The notes below the pieces were generated by a model. That model was not told the DNA's origin. It ran no database searches and saw only the letters and a list, made by a program, of their open reading frames with translations. Made by a program: the position numbers and the translations under genes. Below are positions 1-5,258 of a stretch of DNA of 5,258 nucleotides, one piece after another. The first letter of the stretch is position 1; every line of letters starts with the position of its first letter. This DNA comes from Rhodocyclaceae bacterium (GTDB lineage Bacteria; Pseudomonadota; Gammaproteobacteria; Burkholderiales; Rhodocyclaceae): NCBI GenBank assembly GCA_018262875.1, contig JADFDL010000136.1, forward strand, positions 1 to 5,258, given 5' to 3'.

Positions 1-1181
1 TGCGCCAGCGACTTGCCGCGGAATGAAGGCGAGAGCTGCGGCACCAGCAGCTGCTCCAGCATGGCCGGATCGACGCGCAGCAGCGCCCGCTCCTTGCCGA
101 TGAGCCCCTCGTGGAACATCTCGACCGAGGTGCGCACCATGGCGCGGGCATTCATCTTGCCGTTGCGCGTCTGCAGGCAGTAGAGCCGCCCCTTCTCGAT
201 GGTGAACTCGAAGTCCTGCACCTCGTGGTAGTGCGACTCCAGCCGGTTGTGCAGCTCCATCAGCTGGCGGTAGATCTCCGGCATCTCCTTTTCCATCTCG
301 GCGATGGGCTTCGGCGTGCGGATGCCGGCCACCACGTCCTCGCCCTGGGCATTCACCAGGTACTCGCCGTAGATCAGGTTTTCGCCGGTGCCCGGGTTGC
401 GCGTGAAGCCGACGCCGGTCCCCGAATCGTTGCCCATGTTGCCGAACACCATGGTGCACACGTTCACCGCCGTGCCATTGGCCATGTCCTTCGTGATCCT
501 GAACTGCTTGCGGTAATCCACCGCGCGCTTGCCCATCCAGGAACGGAACACGGCGCCGACGGCGATCTCCAGCTGCTCGTAGGGATCGGCCGGGAAGGGC
601 TTGCCGGTATGGCGCTGAACGATTGAAAGGAATTCGCCGGCCAGCTCCTGCAGATGCTCGGCGGAAAGATCGACGTCCTGCAGCGCGCCGTACTTTTTCT
701 TGACGGCGTGCATTTTCTCGTCGAAGGCCTCGTCGGCGATGCCCAGGGCGATCTTGCCGAAGAGCTGGATGAAGCGGCGATAGGCGTCCCAGGCGAAGCG
801 CGCATTGGCAGTCAGCTTGATCAGGCCCTTCAGCGACACTTCGTTGAGGCCCAGATTGAGGATGGTGTCCATCATGCCCGGCATCGACATCGCCGAGCCG
901 GAGCGCACCGACACCAGCAAGGGGTTGTCGGCGCTGCCGAAGCCCTTGCCGGTCTTCTTCTCCAGCGCCTTCATGTGCGACTTGATGCCGTCCATGAGCC
1001 CTTCGGGAAGCTGGTTCTTCTCCAGGTAGGCGAGGCAGGCCTCGGTGGTGACGGCGAAGCCCGGCGGGACATTCAGTCCGATCTGCGTCATCTCGCACAG
1101 ATTGGCGCCCTTGCCGCCGAGCAGCATCTTGTCCTTGCCGTCGCCGTCCTCGAAATCGAATATGAATTTGCGGGTATTCAT
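1..1181 (-). CDS. ppdK: Pyruvate, phosphate dikinase, N-terminal part (cut by left window edge)
   Basis: This is the N-terminal nucleotide-binding (ATP-grasp) part of pyruvate, phosphate dikinase, a cytoplasmic enzyme that interconverts pyruvate + ATP + Pi and PEP + AMP + PPi. About 393 codons are visible; family members are about 870-900 aa, so the phospho-histidine and PEP/pyruvate domains lie outside the window. Seen in the translation: GGKGANL at residues 22-28, SVRSGSAMSMPGMMDT at 91-106, SGTGVGFTRNP near 252-263, NAQGEDVVAG, and DFEFTIEKGRLYCLQTRNGK near 323-342. D323, E325, Q337 and R339 align with the ATP-site residues D321, E323, Q335 and R337 that I recall for the Clostridium symbiosum enzyme, and R93 with its R92. 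The ATG at 1181 gives the expected N-terminus; a weak AGGGG Shine-Dalgarno (1187-1191) sits 5 nt upstream. It is divergent from the glutathione transferase gene. No frameshift is seen. The dikinase regulatory protein is not in view. Confidence 0.97.
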   Translation of the reverse strand, partial: MNTRKFIFDFEDGDGKDKMLLGGKGANLCEMTQIGLNVPPGFAVTTEACLAYLEKNQLPEGLMDGIKSHMKALEKKTGKGFGSADNPLLVSVRSGSAMSMPGMMDTILNLGLNEVSLKGLIKLTANARFAWDAYRRFIQLFGKIALGIADEAFDEKMHAVKKKYGALQDVDLSAEHLQELAGEFLSIVQRHTGKPFPADPYEQLEIAVGAVFRSWMGKRAVDYRKQFRITKDMANGTAVNVCTMVFGNMGNDSGTGVGFTRNPGTGENLIYGEYLVNAQGEDVVAGIRTPKPIAEMEKEMPEIYRQLMELHNRLESHYHEVQDFEFTIEKGRLYCLQTRNGKMNARAMVRTSVEMFHEGLIGKERALLRVDPAMLEQLLVPQLSPSFRGKSLA

Positions 1182-1281
1182 GATGGCCCCTGGCTCGTCG
1201 CTTCGGTTGAAAATGATGCGTTGCAGTGTGCCACGGCCGACAGCGGAAAACCATGACCGGGACGTGGTTGAAACCGGAAAT

Positions 1282-1311
1282 TTGCCGCCAATATTTCTTT
1301 GAGCCTATAAG
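1282..1311 (+). promoter_or_regulatory. Candidate sigma-70-type promoter for the glutathione S-transferase gene
   Basis: TTGCCG (1282-1287) and TATAAG (1306-1311) are separated by 18 bp in a locally AT-rich patch of an otherwise GC-rich divergent intergenic region. This would start transcription near 1318 and give a leader of about 28 nt before the gene at 1346. The match is by eye only. No convincing promoter could be picked for the divergent ppdK gene in the same 164-bp gap. Confidence 0.45.
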
Positions 1312-1331
1312 TTAAACTTGTCATTCATTCC

Positions 1332-1337
1332 AGGAGG
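1332..1337 (+). promoter_or_regulatory. Strong Shine-Dalgarno (AGGAGG) for the glutathione S-transferase
   Basis: A perfect AGGAGG lies 8 nt upstream of the ATG at 1346 and fixes that start. It is the strongest ribosome binding site in the window and suggests efficient translation of the transferase. Confidence 0.85.
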
Positions 1338-1345
1338 AAAGTGCG

Positions 1346-1957
1346 ATGAAGCTCTACTACAGTCCCGGCGCCTGCTCCCTGTCTCCCCACATCGTGCTGC
1401 GCGAGGCGGGCCTGTCCTTCGATCTGGTGAAGAAGGATCTCCATTCCCAGACCCGGGAGGACGGCAGCGACTATCGCACCGTCAATCCCAAGGGCTACGT
1501 GCCGGCACTGGTCCTCGACGATGGCCAGGTCCTCACCGAGGGCCCGGCCATCGTGCAATACCTCGCCGACCGGGTCCCCGGGAAAAAGCTGGCGCCGCCG
1601 GCCGGCACGCTGGAGCGCGTCCGCCTGCAGGAATGGCTGAACTACATCACCTCGGAACTGCACAAGACCTTCAGCCCGCTCTTCAACAAGCAGGCCTCGG
1701 AAGACTGGAAGGCGGCAGCGCGCGAACTGCTCGACCGCCGCATCGATTTCGTCGCGAAGGCGCTCGAAGGCCGCAGCTATCTCATGGGCGATACCTTCAC
1801 CGTGGCCGACTGCTACCTGTTCACCGTGCTCAACTGGGCGGGGTGGGTGAAGATCGACCTGTCGCGCTGGCCGAGCGTGACCGAGTATCTCAAGCGCGTC
1901 GCCGCGCGGCCGGCGGTGCAGGCAGCGCTGCAGGCGGAAGGCTTGCTCAAGGACTGA
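1346..1957 (+). CDS. gstA: Beta-class glutathione S-transferase
   Basis: This is a cytosolic glutathione S-transferase of 203 aa, close to the roughly 201 aa of E. coli GstA, which it resembles along its whole length. It is expected to bind glutathione and conjugate it to electrophiles or act in peroxide and xenobiotic detoxification. The N-terminal thioredoxin-fold domain (about 1-80) starts MKLYYSPGACSLSPH. It has the beta-class Cys10, the VPAL segment with its cis-proline at P53, and TEGPAI at 64-69 for the glutathione gamma-glutamyl group. The helical C-terminal domain (about 87-203) has His106 in the WLNYITSELHK stretch, the second beta-class active-site residue, and the N-capping motif FTVADCYLF with Asp155. 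The start is fixed by AGGAGG 8 nt upstream. The gene is followed after 62 bp by the Sel1-repeat gene on the same strand with no terminator between them, so co-transcription is possible. The physiological substrate cannot be told from sequence. Confidence 0.96.
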   Translation: MKLYYSPGACSLSPHIVLREAGLSFDLVKKDLHSQTREDGSDYRTVNPKGYVPALVLDDGQVLTEGPAIVQYLADRVPGKKLAPPAGTLERVRLQEWLNYITSELHKTFSPLFNKQASEDWKAAARELLDRRIDFVAKALEGRSYLMGDTFTVADCYLFTVLNWAGWVKIDLSRWPSVTEYLKRVAARPAVQAALQAEGLLKD

Positions 1958-2019
1958 TCCGTTCGCACCCGATGGAAGGCGCTCTTCCCGCAGCAGAATC
2001 CGCCTATCATGGCAGCGCC

Positions 2020-3276
2020 ATGACGACACTTCGCACTGCATTTCTTGCCTGCCTGGCGCTGACGCCCCTGGCAGCGCAGGCACAAACCCACGCCCCGGCC
2101 GAAGATCGGCCGGGGCGCATCGTTCTCGTGCCCATGTCCGTCGAGCGCCCCGCCGGCGCAGGCTGGACTCTGGTGCGGCGCACCGACACCGACCTGACCT
2201 TTCTCCATCCGGCCGACAAGGAACACAACAGCCTGGTCGCCATCGCCAGCGGCAAGGTGCCGGACAAGCGTGTCCGCACCACGGACGAACTCGCCGCCCA
2301 ATTGCGCAAGGATCTGAAGGAGAAAGCCGACCCCAAGCGCTTCGAAATACTCACGGAGGAAATCCATCCGGACGCCGCCTCCGATCGCAAATGCGTGCGC
2401 TACCGGCAGCACGCCAGGGATCTCGCCGCGACCGGCGCGGACGGCAAAGCGCAACTGATCGACCTTTACGGGCAGGTCTGCCTGCATCCGGCGGACGAAG
2501 GCATCGTGCTGGCCGCCACGCTTTCCGGGCGCGCGCCGCCAGGCGGCGCCGGCAAGGACAACGTCGCCGAGCTGGCCGAGCGATTTTTCAAGGGCGTGCG
2601 CCCCCATGCACCGCTCAAGGGCAAGGCCTGGCAAGCGCTCGCCGAGCAGGGCGATGCCAATGCCCAGGTCTGGCTGGCACGCACCCTGCTGCAGACCAAC
2701 GAACTGGAGTCAGCCATCGTCTGGCTGGGCCGGGCGGCGGACAAAGGCCATGTCGACGCCCAGACCCTGCTCGGACTGGCCTACCTGACCGGCCGCGCCG
2801 TCACCCGGAGTCCCGATGAGGCGCTCAAGTGGCTGCGCATGGCCGCCGAGAAAGGCTATCCGAAGGCCGAGGGGCTACTCGGCTGGGCCCTCATCACGGC
2901 TGCGGAAGTACGCAATGAGGCGGAAGGAGGACGCTGGACGCGCAAGGCGGCCGCAGACGGCGACCCGCTCGGCCAGGCGCTGCTCGGCGAACTCCTGTTG
3001 TTCGGGAGGGCCGGCACGGAGAAGAACGAAGCCGAGGGGGCCGGCTGGGTCCGCAAGGCTGCCGAGCAGGCGGATGCCCGGGCGCAATTCCTGCTCGCAG
3101 GCCTGCTGTCCGACGGCGTCGGCGTGGAAAAGGATGTGGCCCAGACCCGCTTCTGGCTGGAACTCGCCGCCGCGCAAGGCCATGCCGAGGCACGGAAAAT
3201 CCTCGATCGGGCGAAACGTCCGGCCGGGTCGGCACCGGCACCGGCGCCGGCGACCGCCCCGGCGGAGAGCAAGTAA
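2020..3276 (+). CDS. Exported Sel1-repeat (TPR-like) protein with an unrecognised N-terminal domain
   Basis: The product is 418 aa and probably periplasmic. Residues 1-21 look like a Sec signal peptide (Arg5, hydrophobic core about 7-18, AQA|QT cleavage after Ala21). Residues 22-200 form a domain I do not recognise, with only two cysteines, C125 and C154, which could form a disulfide after export. Residues 206-398 hold about five Sel1-like repeats of 35-37 aa: partial 206-239, then 240-275, 276-310, 311-347, 348-383, and a half repeat 384-398. They share the A-x-x-G-x-x-x-A-x-x-x-L-G pattern and W-x-x-x-A ends. Sel1 repeats usually act as protein-protein scaffolds. The tail (399-418) is Ala/Pro-rich. 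The ATG at 2020 was chosen because it opens directly into the signal peptide; an in-frame ATG at 1972 would put 16 polar residues before it. The Shine-Dalgarno is poor (GGCAG), so coupling to the upstream transferase gene is possible. The partner is unknown. Confidence 0.85.
   Translation: MTTLRTAFLACLALTPLAAQAQTHAPAEDRPGRIVLVPMSVERPAGAGWTLVRRTDTDLTFLHPADKEHNSLVAIASGKVPDKRVRTTDELAAQLRKDLKEKADPKRFEILTEEIHPDAASDRKCVRYRQHARDLAATGADGKAQLIDLYGQVCLHPADEGIVLAATLSGRAPPGGAGKDNVAELAERFFKGVRPHAPLKGKAWQALAEQGDANAQVWLARTLLQTNELESAIVWLGRAADKGHVDAQTLLGLAYLTGRAVTRSPDEALKWLRMAAEKGYPKAEGLLGWALITAAEVRNEAEGGRWTRKAAADGDPLGQALLGELLLFGRAGTEKNEAEGAGWVRKAAEQADARAQFLLAGLLSDGVGVEKDVAQTRFWLELAAAQGHAEARKILDRAKRPAGSAPAPAPATAPAESK
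3232..3261 (+). repeat. Degenerate GCACCG hexamer repeat encoding an Ala-Pro tail
   Basis: Five consecutive hexamers (GCACCG, GCACCG, GCGCCG, GCGACC, GCCCCG) encode residues 405-414 of the Sel1-repeat protein as alternating Ala-Pro with one Ala-Thr. This is a low-complexity, probably flexible C-terminal extension whose copy number could vary between strains. Confidence 0.6.
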
Positions 3277-3284
3277 CCGCTTCG

Positions 3285-3312
3285 GCGGTGCATGGTGCAC
3301 CGCGTCTTTATT
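3285..3312 (+). terminator. Putative intrinsic terminator after the Sel1-repeat gene
   Basis: An 8-bp perfect GC-rich stem, GCGGTGCA (3285-3292) pairing with TGCACCGC (3296-3303), is closed by a 3-nt TGG loop and followed by GTCTTTATT (3304-3312), a modest T-rich run. It begins 9 nt after the Sel1 stop codon and lies before the ferritin-like gene, as expected for a terminator. The short loop and interrupted T-tract make it imperfect. The left arm can also pair with 3276-3280 in an alternative UUCG hairpin. Confidence 0.5.
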
Positions 3313-3353
3313 CCGCAACAAAGCCGGCGTAGGCTGGAATCCTGAAAGCCAGC

Positions 3354-3358
3354 AGGAG
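3354..3358 (+). promoter_or_regulatory. Shine-Dalgarno (AGGAG) for the ferritin-like gene
   Basis: AGGAG lies 6 nt before the ATG at 3365 and fixes this start. The reading frame is open far upstream, but that part is an out-of-frame shadow of the Sel1-repeat gene. Confidence 0.8.
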
Positions 3359-3364
3359 ACCGTC

Positions 3365-3892
3365 ATGGTCAATGCAATCCCGATCGGCAACCTCGCGGAG
3401 TGCTACGCCAACGCCCTCGCCATCGAGCGCGAAGCGGCGGCGCGCAGCGCGCAGTTCGCGGAATTCCTCGACGATCACGGCGAACAGGACGCGGCGGAGC
3501 TGTTCCACAAGCTGGCGCGCTACGAACAGCAGCATGTCGATGATCTGCTGCTGCGCACCTCCGGCATGCCGCTGCCCGCACTGCGTTCCTGGGAATTCAG
3601 CTGGCTGGACAACGCGCCCGCGGAGCAGGTCAACCACGACTTCATCTTCCACCTCATGACGCCGCATGACGCGCTGAAGATCGCGCTCGATGCCGAGAAG
3701 CGCGCGCAGGCGCTCTACGAGCAGGCCGTCGCCGTCAGCGACGATCCGGAAGTGAAGCGGCTGGCGCGCGAGCTGGCCGGCGAGGAGCTGGAACACATCG
3801 CCTGGCTGGAGGAAGCGCTGCAGAAGGCGCCGCGCCCGCTCACCACGGAAGCCGACTACGAAGCGCTACTCAGCGTTTCTTCGCTCCACTGA
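3365..3892 (+). CDS. Ferritin-like / rubrerythrin-type diiron protein
   Basis: This is a 175-aa soluble protein that reads as a four-helix-bundle diiron protein of the ferritin-like superfamily, closest in style to the erythrin domain of rubrerythrins. Likely metal ligands by pattern are Glu23 (helix A, EAAAR), Glu54-x-x-His57 (helix B, YEQQH), Glu111 (helix C, AEKRAQALYEQA) and Glu141-x-x-His144 (helix D, GEELEH). Two ExxH motifs plus two extra Glu is the expected carboxylate-bridged site. There is no C-terminal rubredoxin domain and no CxxC pair (the only Cys is Cys13), so it cannot be a classical rubrerythrin with its own electron donor. Plausible roles are peroxide reduction with an outside donor, or iron handling; the sequence does not decide between them. 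The start is supported by AGGAG 6 nt upstream. The gene is preceded by a terminator-like hairpin, so it probably has its own promoter, although none stands out. Its last 23 bp overlap the convergent unknown gene. Confidence 0.88.
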   Translation: MVNAIPIGNLAECYANALAIEREAAARSAQFAEFLDDHGEQDAAELFHKLARYEQQHVDDLLLRTSGMPLPALRSWEFSWLDNAPAEQVNHDFIFHLMTPHDALKIALDAEKRAQALYEQAVAVSDDPEVKRLARELAGEELEHIAWLEEALQKAPRPLTTEADYEALLSVSSLH

Positions 3893-4349
3893 CGAAGGTC
3901 ATCGGAAACACCACCTCCGCCGCCGCATGTTTCTGCGGCGCGTTCTGGTAATCCGGCATGTGCGGAGCGGCGCTGCCCGAAGCCGACATCAGCTTGCCGA
4001 TCAGAATCTGGATCTGGTCCGAGAACCAGTCCTCCTCGAAATGCGTCGGCAGGAAGCGCAATTCCCTGACACGCTCGGGGATTTCCCCGGCAGCGATCAC
4101 ATCGTCAGCCGCGTAGGCGCCGGAAAAAAAACGCCCGGCGAGAAAGCGCATGAAATGGCCGCCGGTTCCATCCGCAGCCAGCACGAAGACGCGCGCGCCC
4201 GACGGCGAAGCGTCGTCCTCCTCCTCGAACACCGGATGCACGGCAAAAGCCGCGGCGTTGCTTTCCACGACATACTGGACGGCCTCGTCGAAGGAGAGGC
4301 GATTGTCCTCGGGTATGGGCGGGTCGCTGTCAGGGTTATTGTCAGTCAT
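3870..4349 (-). CDS. Conserved-looking hypothetical protein, 159 aa, acidic, cytoplasmic
   Basis: I do not recognise this family. The translation behaves like a real protein: a polar acidic N-terminus rich in Asp, Pro and Asn (1-16), a helix-like segment LSFDEAVQYVVESNAAAF (18-35), an acidic FEEEDD patch (41-46), a likely beta strand ARVFVLAAD (52-60), then GHFMRFLAGRFFSGAY (64-79) and a mixed helical part around THFEEDWFSDQIQILIGKLM (102-121). It ends with a basic GAKKR. No signal peptide, membrane segment, cysteine or known catalytic motif is seen. The ATG at 4349 has only a poor purine-rich leader upstream (GAGAATCGGA). It is divergent from the UvrA-like gene across a 98-bp gap, and its 3' end overlaps the ferritin-like gene by 23 bp. 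Codon 73-76 spans an 8-T run on the coding strand. It is read as genuine because its GC-rich codon use is continuous and no better gene occupies the other strand. Confidence 0.75.
   Translation of the reverse strand: MTDNNPDSDPPIPEDNRLSFDEAVQYVVESNAAAFAVHPVFEEEDDASPSGARVFVLAADGTGGHFMRFLAGRFFSGAYAADDVIAAGEIPERVRELRFLPTHFEEDWFSDQIQILIGKLMSASGSAAPHMPDYQNAPQKHAAAEVVFPMTFVSGAKKR
3921..3940. other. Hairpin-forming inverted repeat between convergent gene ends
   Basis: CGCCGCA (3921-3927) and TGCGGCG (3934-3940) form a perfect 7-bp stem around a 6-nt loop, 28 bp past the ferritin-like stop and inside the 3' part of the convergent unknown gene. On the plus strand it is followed only by CGTTCTGG, so it is at best a weak terminator for the ferritin-like transcript. 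It may be only a by-product of an Ala-rich coding stretch (QKHAAAE). Confidence 0.25.
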
Positions 4350-4378
4350 TCCGATTCTCTGATTCCTGGGGGACGAAT

Positions 4379-4408
4379 ACCCTAGCAGCCCGCCCGTGCC
4401 TGTGGCAA
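4379..4408 (-). promoter_or_regulatory. Weak candidate promoter for the 159-aa hypothetical gene
   Basis: On the minus strand TTGCCA (4408-4403) and TAGGGT (4384-4379) are 18 bp apart, about 30 bp before the start at 4349. The -35 match is fair and the -10 match poor. No better promoter was seen for either divergent gene in this 98-bp gap, and no LexA-type CTG-N10-CAG box is present in it. Confidence 0.25.
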
Positions 4409-4447
4409 GCTGGCTTTTCTCTCCGGCAATTCAAAATCTCTATTCAA

Positions 4448-5258
4448 ATGCCCGACAACAAGCGGCCCGTCATCGCCATCCACGGCGCGCGCCAGAACAA
4501 CCTGAAGAACCTCAGCCTCGACCTGCCCACCGGACAACTCATCGTCGTCACCGGCGTCTCCGGCTCGGGCAAGAGCTCGCTCGTCTTCGACACGCTCTAC
4601 GCCGAGGGGCAGCGGCGCTACGTCGAGACCTTCTCGCCCTATGCGCGGCAGTTCCTCGACCGCATGGACAAGCCGCAGGTGGATCGCATCGATGGCATCC
4701 CGCCGGCCATCGCCATCGACCAGACCAACCCGGTGCGCACCTCGCGTTCCACCGTCGGCACCATGACGGAGCTTAACGACCACCTCAAGCTGCTCTACGC
4801 ACGCGCGGCGCGGCTGTTCTGCCGCGGCTGCGGCCAGCCGGTGCGGCGCGACACGGCCGAGAGCATCTTCGCTGCAATAGTCAGCCGCTGCGGCACGGCG
4901 AACAATCCGCGCCTGGTCATCACTTTCCCGGTGACGGTGCCGCACAACTTCAGCGAGGCGGAGGTGCTGCGCCTGCTGGAGGCGCAGGGCTACACGCGCA
5001 TCCACGCCCGCCACGGTAAGACGCTCGAGGTGGTGCAGGATCGCCTGCGCCTCGCCGGCGCCGAGCGCGCCCGCGTCATCGAGGCACTGGAAGCCGCGCT
5101 GCGCGTCGGCCAGGGCCGCGTCGCTGTCTACCCGCTGACGGATGACGGGGCTCCACTCCCTCCGTGGAAATTTTCCATCGACCTGCACTGCGCCGACTGC
5201 GACATCCACTACGCCGAACCCGCGCCCAGCAGCTTTTCCTTTAACTCGCCGCTGGGCG
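4448..5258 (+). CDS. uvrA: UvrA-family excinuclease ABC subunit A, N-terminal part (possible paralogue; cut by right edge)
   Basis: The visible 270 codons are the N-terminus of a UvrA-family ABC ATPase. UvrA recognises damaged DNA and loads UvrB in nucleotide excision repair. Seen: GARQNNLKNLSLDLP (12-26), Walker A GVSGSGKSS (36-44, Lys42), FDTLYAEGQRRYVETFSPYA, and SRSTVGTMTE after a PAIAIDQ segment. CRGC (C125, C128) follows, and CADC (C248, C251) before SFSFNSPLG is the first half of the zinc-1 module. Compared with E. coli UvrA from memory, the region between about 150 and 230, where the UvrB-binding domain should sit, lacks the usual RKGEH motif and is about 15 residues shorter before the VVxDR segment. 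This suggests a divergent paralogue, possibly of the very long UvrA-like class I recall from betaproteobacteria. The ATG at 4448 fits the family N-terminus but has no Shine-Dalgarno. The upstream gap has no SOS box. Family assignment is certain; orthology to housekeeping uvrA is not. Confidence 0.93.
   Translation, partial: MPDNKRPVIAIHGARQNNLKNLSLDLPTGQLIVVTGVSGSGKSSLVFDTLYAEGQRRYVETFSPYARQFLDRMDKPQVDRIDGIPPAIAIDQTNPVRTSRSTVGTMTELNDHLKLLYARAARLFCRGCGQPVRRDTAESIFAAIVSRCGTANNPRLVITFPVTVPHNFSEAEVLRLLEAQGYTRIHARHGKTLEVVQDRLRLAGAERARVIEALEAALRVGQGRVAVYPLTDDGAPLPPWKFSIDLHCADCDIHYAEPAPSSFSFNSPLG

Noticed and set aside
111..1256. Plus-strand open frames (111-626, 654-1256 and smaller ones) opposite ppdK
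   Set aside because: Their translations are His/Ala/Val/Leu-rich low-information sequence typical of the antisense of a GC-rich gene, while the minus strand encodes a textbook PPDK.
1974..1988. Small inverted repeat GGAAG-GCGCT-CTTCC between the transferase and Sel1 genes
   Set aside because: The stem is only 5 bp and no T-tract follows, so it is not a credible terminator.
1318..2019. In-frame 5' extension of the Sel1-repeat gene running over the glutathione transferase gene
   Set aside because: The extension is an out-of-frame shadow of the transferase, rich in Arg/Gly/Pro, and the signal peptide clearly begins at the ATG at 2020.
2009..2023. Four-codon mini-ORF (MAAP) whose TGA overlaps the Sel1 start codon as ATGA
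   Set aside because: It could in principle couple translation, but it has no Shine-Dalgarno and such tiny ORFs arise often by chance.
2030..2052. Possible lipoprotein signal at Cys11 of the Sel1-repeat protein
   Set aside because: The preceding residues (Phe-Leu-Ala) fit a lipobox poorly, the cysteine lies too early in the hydrophobic core, and a good AQA cleavage site follows at 19-21.
4382..5209. Long minus-strand open frame opposite the UvrA-like gene
   Set aside because: It is the antisense shadow of a clear UvrA-family reading frame, with an Arg/Ala/Val/Asp-rich translation and no recognisable motif.

Overview
The window is an ordinary stretch of GC-rich (roughly 64% by eye) Gram-negative chromosome. 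It carries six protein-coding genes, two of them cut by the window edges. The beta-class glutathione S-transferase, the Sel1-repeat periplasmic protein and the proteobacterial-type pyruvate, phosphate dikinase together suggest a betaproteobacterium, perhaps of the Rhodocyclales (Azoarcus/Thauera-like). That placement is an inference from protein style and is not proven. No rRNA, tRNA, CRISPR array, insertion sequence or phage gene was seen.

Layout. Bases 1-1181 (minus strand) hold the N-terminal 393 codons of pyruvate, phosphate dikinase (ppdK), which continues off the left edge. A 164-bp divergent intergenic region separates it from a plus-strand run: a beta-class glutathione S-transferase (1346-1957), then after 62 bp an exported Sel1-repeat protein (2020-3276), then a terminator-like hairpin, then a small ferritin-like/rubrerythrin-type diiron protein (3365-3892). 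The last gene converges on, and overlaps by 23 bp, an unrecognised 159-aa minus-strand gene (3870-4349). After a 98-bp divergent gap, the first 270 codons of a UvrA-family ABC ATPase run off the right edge (4448-5258).

How the genes relate. They do not form one pathway. PpdK belongs to central carbon metabolism (pyruvate/PEP interconversion). The glutathione S-transferase and the diiron protein fit detoxification or oxidative stress. The Sel1 protein is probably periplasmic and may share a transcript with the transferase. The UvrA-like protein is related to nucleotide excision repair but has a shortened, divergent putative UvrB-interaction region, so it may be a paralogue rather than the housekeeping UvrA.

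No clearly new multi-gene system is visible. The points most worth a second look are the atypical UvrA, the overlapping alternative hairpins at the end of the Sel1 gene, the tail-to-tail overlap of the ferritin-like gene and the unknown gene, and an 8-nt homopolymer inside the unknown gene.
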